The notes beneath the pieces were generated by a model. It saw only the letters and a program-made list of their open reading frames with translations, made no database searches and had not been told where the DNA came from. Positions 42,649 through 51,700 of a DNA stretch of 64,000 nucleotides are shown piece by piece (positions within the stretch are counted from its first letter, which is position 1; every line of letters begins with the position of its first letter). The position numbers and the translations under genes are program-made. The DNA lies in contig JABLXY010000001.1 of assembly GCA_013177795.1 (NCBI GenBank), forward strand, positions 62,001-126,000, in the 5' to 3' direction. Source of the DNA: Syntrophaceae bacterium. Its GTDB lineage: Bacteria > Desulfobacterota > Syntrophia > Syntrophales > UBA2192.

Positions 42649-43532
42649 GCGTCGTAACCGAACTCCTTGAGCCAGCGGGGGTCCTTCGTCCAGTCCTTGC
42701 GCACGCGGACGAAGAGCTCGAGAAAGACCTTCGCGGCGAAGAACCTCTCCATCTCCAGGCGGGACTGCGTCCCGATTTCCTTCAGCATCCTCCCGCCCCT
42801 GCCGATCAGGATCGCCTTCTGGGAATCCTTCTCCACGGTGATCGTGGCCGTGATGCGGATCCGGTTCCTCTCCTCGTCCTCCTTGAACGAATCCACCGTG
42901 ACGGCCGTCGCGTAGGGAATCTCCCTGTGGGTCAGCTGCAGGATCTTCTCCCGGACGATCTCGGCAGCGATGAACCGTTCGGACTGGTCCGTGAACAGGT
43001 CGTCGGGGAAGAGTTTCGGGCCTTCGGGCATTGCATCGCGGATCAGCTCGAGCAGGAGGCCCACCCCGTCGCCCGTGGCGGCCGACACGGGGACGATCTC
43101 CCGGAAATCGCGAAGGCCCCGGAACCGGTCGATCAGGGGCAGGAGTTTCGGCTTCTCGACGAGATCGATCTTGTTGATGACGAGGAAAACCGGTACCGCC
43201 ACCGCCTGGAGCCTGTCGAGGATGAGGCCGTCTCCGGGGTCGTATCCGCGATCCGCCTCGACGAGGAGCAGGATCAGGTCGACCTCGCCGAAGACGCTCA
43301 CCGCCGCTTTCACCATGGAGCGGTTCAAGGGCGTCTTGGCTTCATGGATGCCCGGCGTGTCGAGGAAAATGAACTGCCCGTCATCACGGTTCAGAATCCC
43401 CGTGATCCGGTTTCTCGTCGTCTGGGGCTTGCGGCTCGTGATGGCCAGCTTCTCGCCCACGATCGCGTTGAGCAGCGTCGACTTGCCCACGTTGGGCCGC
43501 CCGGCGATGGCGATGAATCCCGATTTAAACAA
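42645..43532 (-). CDS. era: GTPase Era
   Basis: This 295-residue GTPase binds 16S rRNA and couples 30S maturation to growth. The G domain shows GRPNVGKSTLLNAI, DTPG and NKID; the KH domain contains ILIGRGGRMLKEIGTQSR. It appears to start with TTG at 43532, with GGAGG nine bases upstream, and overlaps the preceding gene by eight bases and der by four, so translation is likely coupled. Its place after rnc is conserved in many bacteria. Confidence 0.96.
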   Translation of the reverse strand: MFKSGFIAIAGRPNVGKSTLLNAIVGEKLAITSRKPQTTRNRITGILNRDDGQFIFLDTPGIHEAKTPLNRSMVKAAVSVFGEVDLILLLVEADRGYDPGDGLILDRLQAVAVPVFLVINKIDLVEKPKLLPLIDRFRGLRDFREIVPVSAATGDGVGLLLELIRDAMPEGPKLFPDDLFTDQSERFIAAEIVREKILQLTHREIPYATAVTVDSFKEDEERNRIRITATITVEKDSQKAILIGRGGRMLKEIGTQSRLEMERFFAAKVFLELFVRVRKDWTKDPRWLKEFGYDA

Positions 43533-44595
43533 GTCCCGCGACCTCCGCGATCGATGTCCCGTATTCCCGCAGACCCTCCTGGAGCCGCAGGGCGCCCCGC
43601 GGGATGCAGGGGTCCGGCCGGACGGTGATCGCCCGTCCGCCGAAGCGCGCCCGGAGCCACGAGCGGTTTTGGCCGTGCGGCCCGTTGAAATTCGACAGGT
43701 CAGCGGGGGCGACCCGGAAAACCGCCTCCGCGCCTCCTGCGGCCCTGTCCATCAGCCTCGCGGCCATGGCCCGGAAGATCTGCGCCTCCACGAGGCTTCG
43801 GAAGGAGGGGTGCCACGGGCCGGCGAGTATGCCGTCCCCCCTGGTCATCTCGCCGGTCGCCTGCAGCCCGAGGCGGATGACGGGAATCCCGGCGTCCGAG
43901 AGCCTCACGAGCGCCGTTGCACACCACGATACGGCCTCTGCCAGTGTGAGGGGCTTGTAGCGCCCCATGGCAGACAGGCGGGCCAGCTCCGTGTCGCGAA
44001 AGACGAGCACGGGGTGGATGCGGACCGTGTCCGGGCGGATACGGATCACCTCCGCGACGGTGGCCTCGAACGAGCCCCGGCACTCGCCGGGGAGGCCCGC
44101 CATGAGGTGAAGGCCCGTCTCGAAGCCCCGGGCCTTGCACAGGGTGACGGCCCTGCGGACGTCGTCTGCCGTGTGACCCCGTCCCGACTGCTGGAGGACG
44201 GCGTCGTCCAGGGACTGGGCCCCGATTTCCACGGCGCCGACACCCATCGACGCAAGGAAGTCCAACCCGGCCCCGTCGATGTCATCGGGGCGTGTCGCAA
44301 TGCGCACGGAGCGGGCGGAGCCTTCAGCGATGAGCGCGGCCGCCCACCGGAGAAGCTCCGTCTGTTCCGCCCGGGACATTCCCGTGAAGCTTCCGCCGTA
44401 GAAGGCGATCTCCAAGCGGTCATGCCCACCGCCGCTCGCCGCGAGGGCTGCGTGCACCGACTCGCGCATGCCGGCCTCCGTCACCGGGGCGGCATGGCCC
44501 GCGATGACCCTTTCGTTGCAGAAGACGCACCGGTTGCGGCATCCGCGGTTGCGGAGGAAGAAGGGCACGATGAGCGGGCGTGAACGTTCTGCCAT
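43525..44595 (-). CDS. Radical SAM protein (Elp3/COG1243-like)
   Basis: The 356-residue product carries the radical SAM cluster motif CRNRCVFC and downstream segments typical of the Elp3/HemN-like group (FYGGSFTGM, IRIATRPD-like VRIATRPDDI, GAVEIGAQSLDD, GLHLMAGLPGE). It has no acetyltransferase domain, so it is not a full Elp3. Proteins of this kind often lie beside rnc and era in deltaproteobacteria and are annotated only as radical SAM proteins; tRNA or ribosome modification would suit the neighbours. ATG 44595 is preferred over TTG 44610. Confidence 0.85.
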   Translation of the reverse strand: MAERSRPLIVPFFLRNRGCRNRCVFCNERVIAGHAAPVTEAGMRESVHAALAASGGGHDRLEIAFYGGSFTGMSRAEQTELLRWAAALIAEGSARSVRIATRPDDIDGAGLDFLASMGVGAVEIGAQSLDDAVLQQSGRGHTADDVRRAVTLCKARGFETGLHLMAGLPGECRGSFEATVAEVIRIRPDTVRIHPVLVFRDTELARLSAMGRYKPLTLAEAVSWCATALVRLSDAGIPVIRLGLQATGEMTRGDGILAGPWHPSFRSLVEAQIFRAMAARLMDRAAGGAEAVFRVAPADLSNFNGPHGQNRSWLRARFGGRAITVRPDPCIPRGALRLQEGLREYGTSIAEVAGLV

Positions 44596-44707
44596 GAACC
44601 TTGTCTTCAATTCGTTCTGTGCCGGGTCAACATCCGTAACAGGTAACAGGATTGTCCTGTCCGCGGTCTTTTCCTGTCACCTGCGACCTGACACCTGTCA
44701 CCCTTCT

Positions 44708-45448
44708 TTACTCCTGCACGTCCTCGCCGTTGTCCGGCGGGCGGAGCTTTTCGATCGCCTCGAGTGCCTTCTTGGCCGCGCGCTGCTCGGCTTCTTTCTT
44801 GTTGCGGCCGAGCCCCGCCGTGCTCACGATGTCGCCGACGCTCACCTGGATCTGGAAGACCTTGTCGTGGTCCGGCCCGAACTCCCGGATCACGCTGTAC
44901 CGGGGGATGACCCGAAAGCGGTTCTGGACGACCTCCTGGAGGCTGGTCTTGTAGTCCTGGTACAGGTCCTTGACGGTCCCCGCATCGAGCAGGGGCATAA
45001 AGAGCCTGCCGACGAAATCGCACACGGCGTCGAAGCCCCTGTCGCAGTAGACGGCGGCGATAATCGCCTCGAGCGCGTTCGCCAGCAGCGAGCTCTTCAT
45101 CCGGCCGCCGGAGATGTCCTCCCCGCGGCCGAGAAGCAGGTAGTCGCCCAAGTGAAGCTCCCCGGCCAGCCTGGCCAGGGGCTTTTCGTTGACGACGGAG
45201 GAGCGGATCTTGGAGAGATCCCCTTCCGTGCAGTCCGGGTACTTCCGCATCAGCATGTCGCTGACGCACAGGGTGAGGACGGCGTCGCCGAGAAACTCGA
45301 GCCGCTCGTTGTCCTGCTTCAGAAGCTCCGGGTTCTCGTTCGCGTAGGAGCGGTGCGTGAGGGCGCAATCCAGAAGGGAAGGGTCCCTGAACCGGTACCC
45401 CAGGGCCTCCTCGAGGGCTTCGAGCCGCATCCGGCGGTCACTGTTCAT
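44708..45448 (-). CDS. rnc: Ribonuclease III
   Basis: This 246-residue endonuclease cleaves double-stranded RNA, including rRNA precursors. The catalytic signature NERLEFLGDAVL and the second acidic cluster ALEAIIAAVYCD are intact. A C-terminal double-stranded RNA-binding domain follows (DYKTSLQEVVQ ... GLGRNKKEAEQRAAKKAL). ATG 45448 overlaps the end of mtaB by 11 bases. The roughly 110-base gap to the next gene contains short CAGGTGACAGG-like repeats in both orientations and no gene. Confidence 0.96.
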   Translation of the reverse strand: MNSDRRMRLEALEEALGYRFRDPSLLDCALTHRSYANENPELLKQDNERLEFLGDAVLTLCVSDMLMRKYPDCTEGDLSKIRSSVVNEKPLARLAGELHLGDYLLLGRGEDISGGRMKSSLLANALEAIIAAVYCDRGFDAVCDFVGRLFMPLLDAGTVKDLYQDYKTSLQEVVQNRFRVIPRYSVIREFGPDHDKVFQIQVSVGDIVSTAGLGRNKKEAEQRAAKKALEAIEKLRPPDNGEDVQE

Positions 45449-46805
45449 GGCAGACCCGTGCATGCGCCGTCCCGGCCTCCGCGGATTCGATGACGACACC
45501 CATGAGGCGGTTCATCCATGCCGTTTTCCCTTCCGTAAAAAGCACCGGGATGTAATTGCCGGTGAACCCCTTCAGACGGCCCGTTTTCCTGTCGCGGCTG
45601 CCCTCGACGAGCACGGTCTGTCTCGACCCGACGGCCCGCTTTGCAAATTCCTCCCGCTTGACGAGGCCCAGGGCCCTGAGTGCTGCCGCGCGCTGCGAGC
45701 GCACGGACGGCTCGACCCTCCCGGGAAGCGACGCGGCCGCCGTGCCCGGCCTCTCCGAGTAGGGGAAGACATGCAGGTAAGACACCGGGAGCGCACGCAG
45801 GAGTTCGGCCGTGTTCTCGAACTCTCGTTCCCCCTCGCCGGGGAAGCCCGTCATGACATCGACGCCGATGGCCACGCCCGGGATCTCCGCGACGATCCTG
45901 TCGACCAGGCCGCGGAAGAAACGCCGGTCGTACTGCCTCCCCATGGCGGACAGGATGCCGTCGTCTCCGCTCTGCAGCGGGATGTGCAGGTGCGGGCACA
46001 GGACCTCCGACTCCCTGAGGCAGGCCAGCAGCTCCGCGGTGATCTCCAGGGGCTCGATGGAGCTCAGGCGGAGCCTTCCGCCCAGGCCGGCACCCTCGAT
46101 GCCCCGAATCAGGGAGGGAAGATCCGCGGCCGGGGAGAGATCCTTGCCCCATGCGCCCAGATGCACCCCCGTCAGCACGATCTCGCGGTAACCGGCGGCG
46201 CTCAGAGCCTCGACGCGTCCCAGAACCTCCCGGAACGGCATGCTGCGGCTGGGGCCGCGCGCCGACGGGACGATGCAATAGCTGCACCGGGCGTCGCACC
46301 CGTCCTGGATCTTGAGAAAGGCCCTCGTCCGCCCGGTGAACCGGTCGGCGGCGGGGCCCGAAAAGCGACGGGCCCTTCCGATGTCCCCGACCCGCACCTC
46401 GGGGGGGCCGCCGTTGAGTGTCCCGACGAGGTCGGGGATCGTCTCCTTCTCCACGTTGCCGGCAACGAGGCGCACGTTGGGCAGCGTCACGAGCTGATCC
46501 GGCGCAACCTGGGCGTAACAGCCCGTCACGATGACCGGGGAGAGGGGGTTTCGCCGGGCCGCCCGGCGGATGAGCTGCCTAGACTGGAAGTCCGTCCGTG
46601 CCGTGACCGTGCAGGTGTTGACGATGCAGACATCGGCGTCGTCCTCGAAGCCGACGAGAACGTGTCCCCTCTGCCGGAGGCGCTCCGCGATCCCCGCCGA
46701 CTCGCACTGGTTGACCTTGCAGCCGAGAGTCACCAGGGAAACCCTCTTCGGCCTCTCATCCGGTGCGCTCCCGGCTCGGAGCGCTTCGCTCTGGCTTTCA
46801 TCCAT
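45438..46805 (-). CDS. mtaB: tRNA t6A37 methylthiotransferase MtaB
   Basis: This 455-residue radical SAM enzyme converts t6A37 of tRNA to ms2t6A. It has the N-terminal methylthiotransferase domain (TLGCKVNQCES, NTCTVTARTD, VTGCYAQ cysteines), the radical SAM motif CDARCSYC, and a C-terminal TRAM domain. The GCKVNQCES form distinguishes MtaB from MiaB and RimO. ATG 46805 (MDESQSE) is used. It is the first gene of the operon, behind a strong sigma-70 promoter at 46895-46923. Confidence 0.93.
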   Translation of the reverse strand: MDESQSEALRAGSAPDERPKRVSLVTLGCKVNQCESAGIAERLRQRGHVLVGFEDDADVCIVNTCTVTARTDFQSRQLIRRAARRNPLSPVIVTGCYAQVAPDQLVTLPNVRLVAGNVEKETIPDLVGTLNGGPPEVRVGDIGRARRFSGPAADRFTGRTRAFLKIQDGCDARCSYCIVPSARGPSRSMPFREVLGRVEALSAAGYREIVLTGVHLGAWGKDLSPAADLPSLIRGIEGAGLGGRLRLSSIEPLEITAELLACLRESEVLCPHLHIPLQSGDDGILSAMGRQYDRRFFRGLVDRIVAEIPGVAIGVDVMTGFPGEGEREFENTAELLRALPVSYLHVFPYSERPGTAAASLPGRVEPSVRSQRAAALRALGLVKREEFAKRAVGSRQTVLVEGSRDRKTGRLKGFTGNYIPVLFTEGKTAWMNRLMGVVIESAEAGTAHARVCHEQ

Positions 46806-46894
46806 GATCAGACCCTTGCAGACCGCACGCGGCGGCACGCGAAGCGCTGCCGGCGCGGAGGGGTCTCCATCGTCGGCACGTTTTTTGAAGTTGA

Positions 46895-46923
46895 AATCTA
46901 GAACGTGGTCGAGGCTTTGTCAA
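46895..46923 (-). promoter_or_regulatory. Sigma-70 promoter of the mtaB-rnc-era-der operon
   Basis: On the reverse strand TTGACA, a 17-base spacer and TAGATT form a near-consensus promoter. Transcription would start near 46888, about 80 bases before mtaB. Confidence 0.8.
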
Positions 46924-46993
46924 GATGCAATAATTAGTGGATATCACGACGGAATCGTGCTATTCAGCACAAAACCGCACAAGGGGGATCATG

Positions 46994-47335
46994 ATGGATG
47001 CCATTGCCGGGTTCATGTCCGAAAATGGGGTCATCGTCCTTCTCATCATCCTTGCCGCCGTCGGCCTGTTTTGGCTGCTCAGCCGCTTCTTCAAGCTCAC
47101 CCTCGTCATCGCCGTCGTCGTCCTGGCCATTCTAGCCTTTCAGCACTTCAGCCCGTCGGGGGACCTGAAAACGAAATTCAGGGGCGTCATGAACCAGATC
47201 ACGGCAAAGGCCGGTGATGTCAAGGAGAACGTGAAGGACTTCTTCACGGACAAGAAGAGCAAACTGCAGAAACACATGAACGAGGCCCTGCAAAGCGATG
47301 AAAAGAAAAGTGCCGGCGCGGGGAGTAAAAAGTGA
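46994..47335 (+). CDS. Small membrane protein of unknown function
   Basis: The 113-residue protein has two adjacent hydrophobic helices (VIVLLIILAAVGLFWLL and LTLVIAVVVLAILAF) and a charged helical C-terminal half with many Lys and Asp/Glu (AGDVKENVKDFFTDKKSKLQ), ending in KKSAGAGSKK. I recognise no family. ATG 46994 is chosen because AGGGGG lies six bases upstream; ATG 46991 is also possible. It is transcribed divergently from mtaB and convergent with the ferredoxin gene. A GC-rich palindrome (CCCCGTACGGGG, 47387-47398) follows it. Confidence 0.75.
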   Translation: MDAIAGFMSENGVIVLLIILAAVGLFWLLSRFFKLTLVIAVVVLAILAFQHFSPSGDLKTKFRGVMNQITAKAGDVKENVKDFFTDKKSKLQKHMNEALQSDEKKSAGAGSKK

Positions 47336-47425
47336 CCCGTCAAGGGCTTCCCCTCCCTTGCTGAGCGGTTGATTGCGCAGGGATTTCCCCGTACGGGGTT
47401 GAAAGGCCCCTGACCCGGGGCTCAA

Positions 47426-47845
47426 TCAGAACAGGTCGATGGACATCGCCCTTGCCGGGCAGGCGGTGACGCAGAATTCACACCCGTTGCAGCGCTCGGG
47501 GTCGAAGATCACCTTTGAGGTCTTGGGGTCCATGTGCAGGGCCTCGGTGGGGCAGAAGGCAATGCAGGCGCCGCAGTGAACGCACCTGTCGGTATTCTGG
47601 GTCACGCTTTTCGAAAGGGGTTCCACGCGGAGCCCCTTTTCCTTCATGAACCGGACCCCGGCGTCGAAATTCTCCTTCGTCCCGCTGAGCTCGAGAACCA
47701 TGACCCCCTCACGGCGCGGGAAGATCCTCGCCTTGAGGATGTTGAAATCGAGGTCGTACTTCTTCGCGAGATGACACGCGATCGGCTGATCGACGTTTTC
47801 CGCGCTGTACCGGATGATCACCTTTTTCGTGACGATGGATGACAT
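47426..47845 (-). CDS. NIL-domain ferredoxin (2 x 4Fe-4S)
   Basis: This 139-residue protein joins an N-terminal NIL domain (KKVIIRYSAENVDQPIACHLAKKYDLDFNILKARI), a small ligand-binding-like fold, to a bacterial-type ferredoxin with two complete 4Fe-4S motifs (CVHCGACIAFCPTEAL and CNGCEFCVTACP). Such proteins are frequent in anaerobes and archaea and are thought to carry electrons in sulfur or methionine metabolism; the specific partner is unknown. ATG 47845 (MSSIVTKK) is used. It is 40 bases from the hydrolase gene in the same direction and possibly co-transcribed. Confidence 0.93.
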   Translation of the reverse strand: MSSIVTKKVIIRYSAENVDQPIACHLAKKYDLDFNILKARIFPRREGVMVLELSGTKENFDAGVRFMKEKGLRVEPLSKSVTQNTDRCVHCGACIAFCPTEALHMDPKTSKVIFDPERCNGCEFCVTACPARAMSIDLF

Positions 47846-47893
47846 GGTACGCCCTGCCTGTTTGGCTAAACCTAAGTGATCCCCCATGGTTTG

Positions 47894-48385
47894 TCAAGGA
47901 GCTTCTCCCCGGCCCGGTCCGAGGATCGCCACCCAGTCCATGAGGGGGAAGGTCGCGTGCAGCGAGTGGTCGTCATCGACCAGGCGGTAGTCGAGGTTCT
48001 CGAATACCGTCTCGGCGATGGTTTTCACTTCGGACGGCGGTACGACGTCGTCGTGCTTCCCGTGAAAGAGCAAAACGGGGACCTTGACCCTCCTGCAGAG
48101 GAAGCGGGAGAAATCCGGGACGTGCAGGGCAGGCGCCAGCAGGACGACCTTCCGCACCCGGGCCTCGTTCTCGCAGGCATAGATGGCGGCCATCAGGCCG
48201 CCGAAGCTCGAACCCACGAGGAGCAGGTCCTGCCTTCCGGCCAGGAGGCGGTCGAGCTTTACCATGCGCTCCTCCAGCGGACCGCCGTAATCCTCGATGA
48301 TCATGTCGGGATAGCGCTCCCGGAAGAAAACCCCCTTCGTCCCCCGGCTGCTGCTCTCGAGACCGTGAATGAATACCCTCGTCAT
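47894..48385 (-). CDS. Small alpha/beta hydrolase (YqiA/esterase-like)
   Basis: This 163-residue protein is a minimal alpha/beta hydrolase. It starts MTRVFIHGLESSSRGTKG with the oxyanion-hole region and has the nucleophile elbow GSSFGG. A catalytic Asp follows in FHGKHDDVVP and a His in DDDHSLHATF. Its size and layout match RBBP9/YqiA-type serine hydrolases. The substrate is not predictable. GGGGGA precedes the ATG at 48385. Confidence 0.88.
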   Translation of the reverse strand: MTRVFIHGLESSSRGTKGVFFRERYPDMIIEDYGGPLEERMVKLDRLLAGRQDLLLVGSSFGGLMAAIYACENEARVRKVVLLAPALHVPDFSRFLCRRVKVPVLLFHGKHDDVVPPSEVKTIAETVFENLDYRLVDDDHSLHATFPLMDWVAILGPGRGEAP

Positions 48386-48590
48386 CTTGCATCCCCCTGC
48401 ATCGGCTGGAGTCTTATAGCCTCTTCCCCGAAATATCGCAACAGGGAGGAACATTGAGCCTCGTGAGAGGTGGCGGCGTCTTTTTGCTTCGGCAACCCGG
48501 CAGGCCGGACAACCTCGGGGCCGAAACGCCGCCTCCGCTCATTGCGTTGCCCGATGCGTTATGCTAAACAAGCACTTTCCGGAGGTGTTT

Positions 48591-49838
48591 ATGGCGCTGG
48601 TGATCCCGTTCAGGGCCGTGCGGCCGCAAAAGAGATTCGCCCGTGACGTGGCCTCGTTCCCCTACGACGTTCTCGACAGGGATGAGGGGCGGGCGATCAT
48701 CCGGGACAATCCGCTGAATTTCCTGCGCGTGGAGAAATCCGAGGTCGATATTCCGGACGAGATCCGGGATGACGACCCCCGGGTCTTCGAGAAGGCCCGC
48801 GAAAACCTGCGGACTTTCATCCGCGAGGGCATCCTGTTCCAGGATGAGCGCCCCTGTTTCTATGTCTACAGGCAGAAGGACGCGGCGAGGGAGCAGGTCG
48901 GGATCGTGGGGTGCGTCAGCGTGGCCGAGTACGAAGCGGGGCTCATCAGGAAGCATGAGCTCACGCGGCTGGACAAGGAAAACGAGAGGGTGAGCCACAT
49001 CGACACGGCAGGCGCCCAGACGGGCCTCGTCTTTCTGCTGTACCGGGCCAGGCGCGAGATCGACGGGATGGTCGCCCGAATCGTGCAGGGCCCCCCCGAG
49101 TACGATTTCACCACGCCCGACGGCGTGTCCCACACGGCGTGGGTCGTCAGCGACGACGAGACCATCAGGGCGCTGCAAAGCGAATTTGCCAAGGTGCCGT
49201 GCCTCTACATCGCCGACGGGCACCACCGGGCGGCGTCGGCCTCGACGGTCGCCCGGCTGAGGCGGGAACGGAATCCGGGGCACACCGGCAGGGAGGAATA
49301 CAACTTTTTCGTCGCGACCCTGTTCCCCCACGAGCAGCTGAAGATCCTGGACTACAACCGGGTCGTGAAGGATCTTCGGGGCCTGAGCGTGGAGGGATTC
49401 ATGGAAAAGGTCCGGGAGAGGTTCATCCTTTCACCGGGCTTCAGGGAGCGATCGCCCTCCGCCCCCCATCAGTTCGGCATGTACCTCGGCGGCCAGTGGT
49501 ACCGGCTCGAGGCGAAGCCGGAACTCTACGAGCAGGCCGACCTCATCGGCAGGCTGGACGTCTCGATCCTCCAGGATCATCTCCTGGGGCCCATCCTGGG
49601 GATCCGGGACCCGCGCACCGACGAGCGGATCAAGTTCGTCGGGGGCATCCGCGGGATGGAGGAGCTGGAACGGATGGTGGATCAGCGGGGCTACGCCGTC
49701 GCGTTTTCGATGTGCCCGCCGGGGATCGAGGAGCTCATCGCCATCGCCGATGCCGGCATGATCATGCCCCCGAAATCGACCTGGTTCGAGCCGAAGCTCC
49801 GAAGCGGGCTGTTCGTGCACCTGATCGACGAGGTGTGA
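48591..49838 (+). CDS. DUF1015 family protein
   Basis: This 415-residue protein matches the DUF1015 family throughout (MALVIPFRAVRP, PYDVLDRDEGR, NFLRVEKSE, FYVYRQ, IADGHHRAASASTVAR, FFVATLFPHEQLKILDYNRVV, MPPKSTWFEPKLRSGL). Some members are related to the archaeal free-serine kinase SerK, and others are described only as conserved proteins in anaerobes. The conserved ADGHHR motif may be part of the active site. GGAGG lies seven bases before ATG 48591; an upstream start at 48561 has no such site. It stands alone between the hydrolase and methyltransferase genes. Confidence 0.9.
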   Translation: MALVIPFRAVRPQKRFARDVASFPYDVLDRDEGRAIIRDNPLNFLRVEKSEVDIPDEIRDDDPRVFEKARENLRTFIREGILFQDERPCFYVYRQKDAAREQVGIVGCVSVAEYEAGLIRKHELTRLDKENERVSHIDTAGAQTGLVFLLYRARREIDGMVARIVQGPPEYDFTTPDGVSHTAWVVSDDETIRALQSEFAKVPCLYIADGHHRAASASTVARLRRERNPGHTGREEYNFFVATLFPHEQLKILDYNRVVKDLRGLSVEGFMEKVRERFILSPGFRERSPSAPHQFGMYLGGQWYRLEAKPELYEQADLIGRLDVSILQDHLLGPILGIRDPRTDERIKFVGGIRGMEELERMVDQRGYAVAFSMCPPGIEELIAIADAGMIMPPKSTWFEPKLRSGLFVHLIDEV

Positions 49839-49940
49839 GGCAAAGCGCGGCAGGCCATCGGCGCTGAGGCCCTCGGCCCGCCTGGCGCCGAATGACAGCA
49901 ACCCGATGCCGTCCGGCTTGCGCGAAGGCAGGATACATGT

Positions 49941-50673
49941 ATGCAGGAGGATTCGCTGGTTCACGAGGATGAAACCGTCGAGACTCTTTGCGGGGGTCGC
50001 CTGAGGGTCATCCAGAAGAAGCGGGGGTACCGGTACACGATCGATTCCTTCCTGCTGGCAGGGTTTGTGGAACCGAAGGAAACGGGCCGAATCCTCGAAC
50101 TCGGCGCAGGCAGCGCCGTGATCAGCCTGCTGCTGGCGCACCGGCATCGCGGCCTGCGGGTCACGGCCGTGGAAGTCCAGGCCGGTCTGGCGGACATGGC
50201 AAGGCGCAGCGTCTCCCTGAACGGCCTCGACGACCGGGTCACGGTCCTGCAGGGGGATATCCGGAAGGCCGACGCGTTTCTGGACGCGCAGGCCTGGGAT
50301 GCGGTGTTGTTCAACCCCCCCTACCGGAAGTTGGGGACGGGGCGGGTCAACCCCCTGGACGAGAAGGCTCTCTCGAGGCACGAGATCGCTGGCTCCGCTG
50401 CCGAATTCCTCCGGGCCGCTTCCCATGCGCTGAAGACCGGCGGAAGGGCATGCCTGATCTACCCCTGCTCTCGGATGGCGGAGGTCATCCACGGCATGCG
50501 CGCCCTGAAGCTGGAGCCGAAACGGATACGCCTGGTTCATTCGAAACCGGGATCGAGGGGTGATTTCTTCCTCGCGGACGGGCTGAAAGGGGGCGGCGAG
50601 GAGCTGACCGTCCTTCCCCCGCTCTATATTTACGGGAAGCAGGGCGGCTACTCCGAGGAGATGGTAAGCCTCT

Positions 50674-50702
<29 letters not shown>
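49941..50702 (+). CDS. tRNA1(Val) (adenine37-N6)-methyltransferase-like protein
   Basis: This 253-residue class I methyltransferase shows motif I ELGAGSAVISLLLA and the N6-adenine signature NPPY in VLFNPPYRKLGTGRVNP, followed by ALSRHEI, the pattern of TrmN6/YfiC-type enzymes. It would methylate A37 of tRNA1(Val) or a related RNA. ATG 49941 is assumed (MQEDSLVHEDETVETLCGGRL). The 3' end overlaps the convergent DUF721 gene by 29 bases. Confidence 0.88.
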
Positions 50703-51603
<901 letters not shown>

Positions 51604-51700
51604 CGGCTTGGGGATACGGCTCATGGCAACGGGCAGGAAATGGGAATTCCGCGCCGTGCGCCGCATGCCCTCAGCCCTCAGCCGGTTTCACGAGGTATGC

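Noticed and set aside
47387-47398. CCCCGTACGGGG palindrome between convergent genes as a terminator
   Set aside because: The stem is short, has no loop and is not followed by a T-tract on either strand.
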